A stretch of 64,000 nucleotides of DNA from Xenopus tropicalis. Lineage: Eukaryota; Chordata; Amphibia; Anura; Pipidae. Shown in pieces: positions 57,893 to 64,000 of this stretch. Where the stretch lies: positions 135,431,506 through 135,495,505 of the forward strand of contig NC_030681.2 of NCBI RefSeq assembly GCF_000004195.4. The letters are read 5' to 3'. Made by a program: the position numbers and the translations under genes. The notes under the pieces were generated by a model. That model was not told the DNA's origin. It made no database searches and saw only the letters and a program-made list of their open reading frames with translations. The number at the start of each line of letters is the position of its first letter. Within the stretch, counting starts at the first letter, position 1.

Positions 57893-57998
57893 AAGTATGT
57901 GTTGGAATAGATTGGTAAGTATAGGTTTGTGCTGGGATTACTTGGAAGGGTTGAACTTGATGGACTCTGGTTTTTTTTCAACCCTATGTAAGTATGTA
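57893..57998 (+). mobile_element. 3' end of a CR1 LINE
   Basis: 'attggtaagtataggtttgt', 'gggttgaacttgatggactc' and 'ttttttttcaaccctatgta' match the last 110 bp of the CR1 at 29896-33093, ending in one to two copies of the 8-bp tail. It is a severely 5'-truncated insertion. Confidence 0.88.
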
Positions 57999-58353
57999 AA
58001 TGCCACTGCCAAAACCTGCCACTCTTTCCTTTGTAATATCCATAAGATCCATCCCTTTCTTTCTCAAGCAACTGCTAAAACACTTGTCCATGCCCTTATC
58101 CTATCCAACCGGCTACTAGCCCTTCACCCTGTTTGTACATTTACTTTATTGCAAAAATATACAGTGCTACATTTACTAATACTACTATGTAAACAGAGTT
58201 ATACATGCTAACATGCATTCCAGTAAATGACTCACCCAGTGATTCTCATATATTCTTAAAGTTGTTGGGTGCAGAGCATCTGCAAACAATTACTCAATAT
58301 AAATTCTCAGATTTATGTTTTTTGAACAAAACCAGAAATATACTAGTTGTCTA

Positions 58354-58682
58354 TTAAAGGGTAACTCTGGCTTCCAAACCAAAATTTGTCATAGAGCCCT
58401 ACAGAGCAACCACTAATATCTGTTCCTTCTAAAAGTATGAATAAATACCATTTTATATGGTGCAATCCAGCTGCAAAATACTTATTCTCTGCATCATTTG
58501 AAATCATAGCAGAGGAGGAGGGATTAAAACATTGATGTTACCAATTGTAACAACTTTCCCACAGTGCATTGCACTGCGATGTTCCTTTCCTTGTTGACAT
58601 CATGTTTACAGGTCATTGTGGGATTTGGATCATGTAGGCTGAAGGCATATTTTTTAATTGATGTATATTGCAAAGTTGCTTG
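58354..58682. mobile_element. Left part of a TTAA MITE (family of 47764-48307)
   Basis: It starts TTAAAGGGTAACTCTGGC and follows 47764-48307 through 'gaggagggattaaaacattg', 'gcattgcactgcgatgttcc' and 'tattgcaaagttgcttga'. Similarity stops at about 58682. The matching right end may be the fragment at 59938-59992. Confidence 0.72.
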
Positions 58683-59937
58683 AAAGGAAAGCCCTGGAGC
58701 TATGAACACAGAGGCTGCATGACAAGGGACCTGAATTTTTATGGCGTTTGTGAGTTTAACTTTTAATATGTTTTAGAATAAAGTTTTAGGATTTCACACA
58801 TGTCCGTTGTATATTTGTCCAGCAGCAGGAGAAAGTGGAGAAAGAGAAGCTGGGAGTTATAGTTCTACCAAGAGGGAATTTGTTACAAGCTCCCATACCA
58901 TAGTGTTGGTCTGTAAGTCTATGCACAATCGGTTAAGGATAAAATGAAGTCACGGAAGAGTGTGAAATACAGAAATTCACATATTTAAATAAACACGAAC
59001 TTTAAACACCTTGCAGTGGATTGCATTTATGTGTTTTCACAGAAAAGTGAAGTAAATTGGTAGATTTGTTTCGGATAAAACACGTTTGGAGGGGCGATTA
59101 TGAATATTATATTACTGTATTACGCAATTTTTTTATTCTTTTTTTTTTATTTCATCCCATAAGACCCCATCTGGCAAGTCTGGACAGAGGAGAGAGCTCC
59201 AGAGTTAAGTATTATTGTATTAATTCATGTTAAATGAATGTCAAATGCTTGATCCAGGGAATGTTTCTGCCATGGGGGTCAGGAAGGGAATTTTTACCCT
59301 CTTGAGGCATAATTGGCAAAGGCTTCAGGCTGGGTTTTTTGCCTTCCTCTGGATCAAAACAGTGGATATATGATAATGTATAGTTTTTATGTAAAGTTTT
59401 ATTTGTCACAGCAGCGGTAGGACCTTGCCAGAGTACTGCACAGGTAATTTTAGAAATGGGAAAAAGGAGGTTCTCTCTGTGACTGCACAGTGGGATGATT
59501 GATACAGACGCTACTACTGCTTGTGCTAGGTGACAGCCTGCTTGGATTTCCTATCATCGAGACATAGGAGCGGCAGCAGGGCTGCTGAACTTCTCTCATG
59601 GTGGGAGATGCAGCTCCTGTTGGTAGCAGAGTTTGGGGCCATCCTGTCTGTAGGCAGAGGCAGCCTAATACTCAGTTGTGGATATAATAACATAGTGATG
59701 ATCTCAAGTCTTCTCATGTCTTCAGCAGAGCCTAGTAATGATCACTTATGAAATTCTGGCTTTGAATATTGCCTTGGGGTGAGGCAAGGTCCTATTTATT
59801 TGATAAAATGTGAATAAATGCTGTGGCAATTTTATTCATTTCTGGCTCCTTGTGTTTCATTAAGGTATGTAACAATGGGATTGAGAGGGATGGTTAAAAG
59901 CAAAGGGTCAACTGAGGAGTCCCCTTGTCAGTTATGT
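58683..59937. other. Interval between the two TTAA-element parts; contains a LINE fragment
   Basis: No gene recognised. Positions 59255-59365 match a LINE 3' region (separate entry). The overlapping 63- and 73-codon frames at 59526-59751 lie on opposite strands and are not supported. Confidence 0.35.
59255..59365 (+). mobile_element. CR1/L2-type LINE 3' UTR fragment
   Basis: 'gatccagggaatgtttctgc', 'gggtcaggaagggaattttt', 'ggcaaaggcttcaggctggg' and 'gccttcctctggatcaa' form a block I recognise from vertebrate CR1-type LINE 3' regions. The tail itself is missing. Confidence 0.6.
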
Positions 59938-59992
59938 TTTCTTTTCATAATTGAAAAGAAAACAGTTTTGTGTGGGTGGAGTTCCCCTTTAA
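59938..59992. mobile_element. Right-end fragment of a TTAA MITE
   Basis: 'gtgtgggtggagttcccctt'+TAA matches the right end of 47764-48307 ('gtttgggtggagttgccctt'). TTAA lies at 59989-59992. It could be the other end of the element starting at 58354. Confidence 0.6.
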
Positions 59993-61544
59993 TTACCATG
60001 ACTAGGTGGGACCATCGCCCTGAATTCTGTTACATTCACAAGGAAGCCTGTGAATTTTGAGAATAGCAAGTAAATTCCACACTTGTTTTGAAATTGCATC
60101 TGAGCACAGAGATGCATCAAGTCCTTCCTTTAGGAAATGTATAACGGCTTCAGCAATAGGGAAGAAAATCATCAACTAGTCAAAAATGAGTTTTTGTTGG
60201 CATATTTGTAATGTAGAGCATTCAATAGCGCAAACTGTCAGAGTAATGAAGTGATAAAATAGAACTCTACCCTAACGGTAATAAACTACTGACTAGAGGG
60301 GAAATCATGATCCATTCTGTTTTATTACTGTGCCAAAGCCATCCCGAATCTTTTGTCCTGTTAACAATAATAAAACAAAATAAAAATATCCGTCTCTGGT
60401 AAAATACAGCAGCCATTTCTGAATGCATCATTTGAGTTTTATGTGTACATATATATGACAGATTATCCCATGTGTTCCATTAAACATACATAATTTCAGA
60501 ATTAAAGTGCTTAATTATTTAGCAGAACGGGGAGAATAGTAATTTCTTTTATACCATGTATATTGATGATTAATTATTTTTGTAATATTCTGATGAATTA
60601 TTTCTATGTTTCTGCCTAATCAACATGCCTACTGTGAAATATAATTGCACTTGGAAGAAAATGAGACTCTCAAGAGATAAATTACTTTAGTGATTAAATT
60701 AGGAATAAAGTAATAACATTCACACACTGGAGTGGAATTGTGTATTGATGCTTCCCTTTGGCTGGATGACCTTTCCGGTGAGAAAATATATAATGAGAAA
60801 ATGTAAAAACACATTTCCCACTATATGAAAGCAGGAAAAAATGTTTCTAACTCTGGTGATTTCAAACAACAAACTATTCTTTAAAGTGAAGATACTGATA
60901 ATGGGAGGCAGGACGGCAATGCAAAGCTAGAGTACAACACACAATAAAAGAACTACCAAAATGCACAGTTAAGACTTTCCCTTTACTGGTAGTTACAGTG
61001 TATGGACTTTGTGCCATAAACATTTCCTCTCTCATGGGGTTTGGGGAAACCACAGAGACCAGAAGCCTGCGCTTGAGCACCAGAATGAATCTTATTAGGA
61101 ATATGCTCTTCTGCTTTTGGCCAAAGCCATTTCTCTGTTGCCATTAAATAATATATGATCTTTTGTCAGTCACCATTGATAGAATGCTTCAACATGAATG
61201 TCAGGAATTAATTAGGCCTCAGAATAGAAGCAAATGTTATAAACCCTATTTAACTCTTTCCTCACAATTTGGCAATGTTTGGTCTCCCATTTTGTAAGAA
61301 ATAATTGCTTTCTATATATGTGTATGTCTTTATATCCATCATATCCATCATGTACGCTTAGTAGAAATCCAGTTGTGCAGGAAGCTTACATTCCAATTCA
61401 CAACCAAAGTCAGTTTATCCATATCAAAGGGATTCCGGTAACTGGTAGTTCATCTGTTAGTGAGCTACAGTAACCCTCTTATTATTGTATGTGTGTAACC
61501 CTCGCAGCCAGATGTGAACAAAAGGCTAGGTGTGGGGTCTTTAT
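59993..61544. other. No gene recognised; candidate conserved element 60340-60660
   Basis: Long non-repetitive stretch. Positions 60340-60660 contain 'cagccatttctgaatgcatc', 'taaagtgcttaattatttag' and 'gattaattatttttgtaat', with dense TAATTA words, typical of (but not proof of) deeply conserved developmental enhancers. Short open frames have no domain. Confidence 0.3.
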
Positions 61545-61772
61545 AAGTGTTGAGCGAATCTGTCCCGTTTCGCTTCACCGAAGCGGCAAAACAACGCACA
61601 CACTATTTTGTTTACAAGCGCAACAATTTTTTTTTACCCAGGCGACAATTCTTTGTTTCATGCAATATTTTTACGCAGTGAATTTTTGGTGCCCGTTTCA
61701 TGAAATAATCTGCCAATGGCAAAATTCGCTGCAAATTCATGCCTGCCAGATGAATTCACCCATCACTAGTCT
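61545..61772 (+). mobile_element. hAT-like 'gcgaa' element
   Basis: It runs from 'aagtgttgagcgaatctgtc' through 'ccaatggcaaaattcgctgc' to 'cacccatcacta', like 63623-63978. Flanks gtctttat and gtctttgt differ at one of eight positions. Confidence 0.8.
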
Positions 61773-62058
61773 TTGTCATCCCGCCAAGTTGGACTGCCGA
61801 GGTGCTGGAGACTGCAGAAGCTGACTTCTATGATTCCTTTCAGGTTACAGTTGTTGGTAACTATGATATAGACTGTGCATAATTAATTGTAAATATAGTA
61901 AAACATTTTTTAATTTATTAATTTACTATAGTAACAGTCATTTGATTTATTGCTCAATATATTCCTTTCAATATACACGTAATGGTGTGGATTATTTGGC
62001 TGCTTTCTTCAAAGTACCTTAACTGTAAGATAGATGAACATTATAATTATTAAATTTA

Positions 62059-62367
62059 CAGGTTTGGGATCTGTTATCCAGAAACATGTTATCCATAAGT
62101 TCATAATTATAAGAAGGCCATCTGTCATAGACTTCATATTAATTAAATAATTCAGTTTTTAAAATATGATTTCCTTTTTATCTGTAATAATAAAACAGTA
62201 CCTTGTACTTGCCCCTAACTGACATATAATGAATACTTACAAGAGGCAACAATCCTGTTGGGTTTATTTAATGTTTAAATTATTTTTTAGATGGTATGTA
62301 GATCCAAATTATCCTTATCTGGAAAAGCCCAGGTACCAAGCATTCTGCATAACAGGTCCCATACCTG
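62059..62367 (+). mobile_element. Degenerate CAGGTATGGG-type MITE, unexpanded
   Basis: It starts CAGGTTTGGGATCTG after TA 62057-62058 and ends 'ataacaggtcccatacctg'; the right TA has mutated to ca. A single central region is present, so there is no array. Many substitutions suggest an old copy. Confidence 0.85.
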
Positions 62368-63614
62368 CATATCAAATGTTACAATGTACACAGTCAATTT
62401 ATATAGCACTCTGTTTCAGACCACTCTTCTCAGGAGCATACAGTCTGCCCCCACTATTAGCATGCATTACATGAATTGACTCCTAATCACTGCATTTTTG
62501 AGGAAGAGCTTTATGGCCATTGGTGAAGATCAAAAAAATGACTTTCCACCACACTCTAAAAGCTTGAATCTCCCCCACTGATTCCTTCATTCCCATGCCT
62601 CTATTCATTTTCCACTTGCACAAACTACTCTACTCTACCCAGCATATCAAGTACATGTGTAGATTGTACAGTAATTGAAAAGCAGCAGCCTGCTCAGTAC
62701 CTAGAGAGCTGGAAAAAAAGATTAATTAAAGACATGTTGTGTAGGCATTGCCAAGTTCCTTAGGACACACTACTGGAACACCACTAACCAGCAGAATGTT
62801 GACTATTATGAGATCAAAATCAGCATAAATACCAATGATATAACTTAAATGGTATAAAAAAAACAGGGTTCCATGAGGTTGATATACCATAACCTAAAAT
62901 GATCGTTCACACTATCAGCCAAGCCAGCAGGTAGCCAAGAAAGGCTTGCAGATTGGGGATTATCTCTCTTTACTTGATAACCATTGCAGGCTTTGTAACA
63001 CTATTGGAAGCTGCAATCTATTCTATTTTTCAGATCAATAATTCTATTTTTTAGATCAATAACTGCACATGTTCATTAAGGTTAAAGAAAAACAGGGCAT
63101 AGGCTCCATCTAAAGAGAAAATATTTCATGGTATTCCTTGTGGCCACGGTCACATGGTTTCCTGTACATGGATTGCTGTTGACTAGAATGAAAACTATTT
63201 AAGAATTTATGGATGCAGCTAGGTGACTACTTTAAAGCCCCGTAGATTGCGATGATAAGCCTGATTATTCTGTAAATGATGGCATACTGTAAAACTTCTA
63301 TAAGGGCCAATAAGATTGCAACTCAATATTACCAAGATTTTATTTAAGTTGGGCTTCTTTATAGATTTTGGTTGATGCCACTTGAATGGGATTGGGTGGC
63401 AATGCTGTGACTGACTCCAGGGAGCATTGTCAGGCTAAAACTCAGCAATCAGTGCTGTGACCCATTTCCCATTCATTCCATGTGCCATAGCCCTTAATAT
63501 AGGCCAAATGCAACCTAAACATTTAGGGGGCCATTAACAAACCGTTTGATTTTTTTTTCTGATTTGGATTTTTAGCACTAAAAGCTGTGGGGAAAAAAGA
63601 TCCAAATCCAACAA
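62368..63614. other. No gene recognised
   Basis: Mostly unique, AT-rich sequence. From about 63535 ('ggccattaacaaaccgtttg', then 'gatttggatttttagcact') it resembles the 'GGG..TTATT' MITE class into which the last element inserted. Confidence 0.35.
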
Positions 63615-63622
63615 TTCGCCAG

Positions 63623-63978
63623 TAGCAATGAGTGAATCTGTCCCGTTTCGCCGAAAAATGGCGCAAAATTAGCGAAACTGCGAAAATGTTGCGTGTCAAA
63701 AATATTTGTCACCTGTGACTATTCTTTTGACGCCCATGACTATTTATTTTGATGCCCGCGACTATTTATTTTGATGCGCGACTATTCTTTTGACGCACGC
63801 AACTTTTTTTGACGTGCGATTATTCTTTTAACGCCCGCGACTATTTATTTTGACACCCGGCGACAATTTTTGGACACGCGACAAATTTTTTCATCCATTT
63901 TGTGAAAAAATCCACCAATGGCGAAACGCAGAAATTTGCCGTAAATCTATGCCTGCTGAAACATTCTGCCCATCACTA
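63623..63978 (+). mobile_element. hAT-like 'gcgaa' element, best-preserved copy
   Basis: It starts TAGCAATGAGTGAATCTGTC and ends 'ctgcccatcacta', with ttcgccag identical at 63615-63622 and 63979-63986. The middle is a run of degenerate 'tgacgcccgcgactattta' words (63715-63860), a short internal tandem repeat. It is the reference copy for the others at 1243, 8225, 37975, 41282 and 61545. Confidence 0.92.
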
Positions 63979-64000
63979 TTCGCCAGCTAAAACTTGCCAA

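Noticed and set aside
1..64000. Search for tRNA, rRNA and host exons
   Set aside because: I found no cloverleaf-like sequence with plausible A and B boxes, no rRNA-like block, and no frame with recognisable host protein similarity. Small or highly spliced exons could still be missed by eye.

Overview
The window looks like gene-poor nuclear DNA from a pipid frog, most likely Xenopus. I do not separate X. tropicalis from X. laevis. The basis is the repeat content as I recognise it: TTAA-flanked miniature elements with ends like TTAAAGGAACAG, TAG/CTA-ended short elements with 8-bp target duplications rich in 'gcgaa' words, a CR1-type LINE with an 8-bp (TATGTAAC)n tail, and MITEs with CAGGTATGGG ends that carry an internal 113-bp tandem repeat. 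I see no host protein-coding gene, tRNA or rRNA. Nearly every open frame is a by-product of a repeat.

Layout. 1-14 kb: scattered short DNA elements, a TTAA element (6550-7053) with a diverged relative (8586-8975), another TTAA element (9648-10173), two hAT-like elements with perfect 8-bp duplications (10369-10796, 10971-11150), an L2-like 3' tail (12858-13061) and two possible solo LTRs. 14.9-29.9 kb: CAGGTATGGG MITEs whose internal 113-bp unit has expanded, most strongly at 22481-26712, where an antisense L1-type LINE (23319-23925) has landed with a 19-bp duplication. A hAT-like element at 19277-20066 holds a 476-bp insert that ends in an 85-bp-arm hairpin and is flanked by 14-bp duplications. 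28.4-33.1 kb: a three-level nest, in which one MITE carries a second MITE inserted at a TA and a 3.2-kb CR1 LINE (29896-33093) that lacks only one stop and one frameshift of an open endonuclease/reverse transcriptase frame. 35-52 kb: more 113-bp-bearing MITEs (35357, 43148, 49969), a 30-bp minisatellite, a nested element with a 14-bp minisatellite (41078-42064), a 50-bp dimeric minisatellite (45274-46165), and two TTAA elements abutting through one shared TTAA (47764-48307-48728). 52.6-57.5 kb: a 4.9-kb minisatellite of 34-bp units. 57.5-64 kb: LINE tails, one more MITE and two 'gcgaa' elements.

Between the repeats are stretches of balanced, single-copy-looking sequence (for example 4080-4440, 16690-17200, 18380-18990, 22010-22400, 38740-39087, 48940-49450, 51640-52060, 60340-60660). 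They could be conserved non-coding elements, but nothing in the sequence alone proves that. The main interest is the record of transposition: filled sites that can be compared with empty ones inside the window, and repeated birth of tandem arrays from inside transposons.
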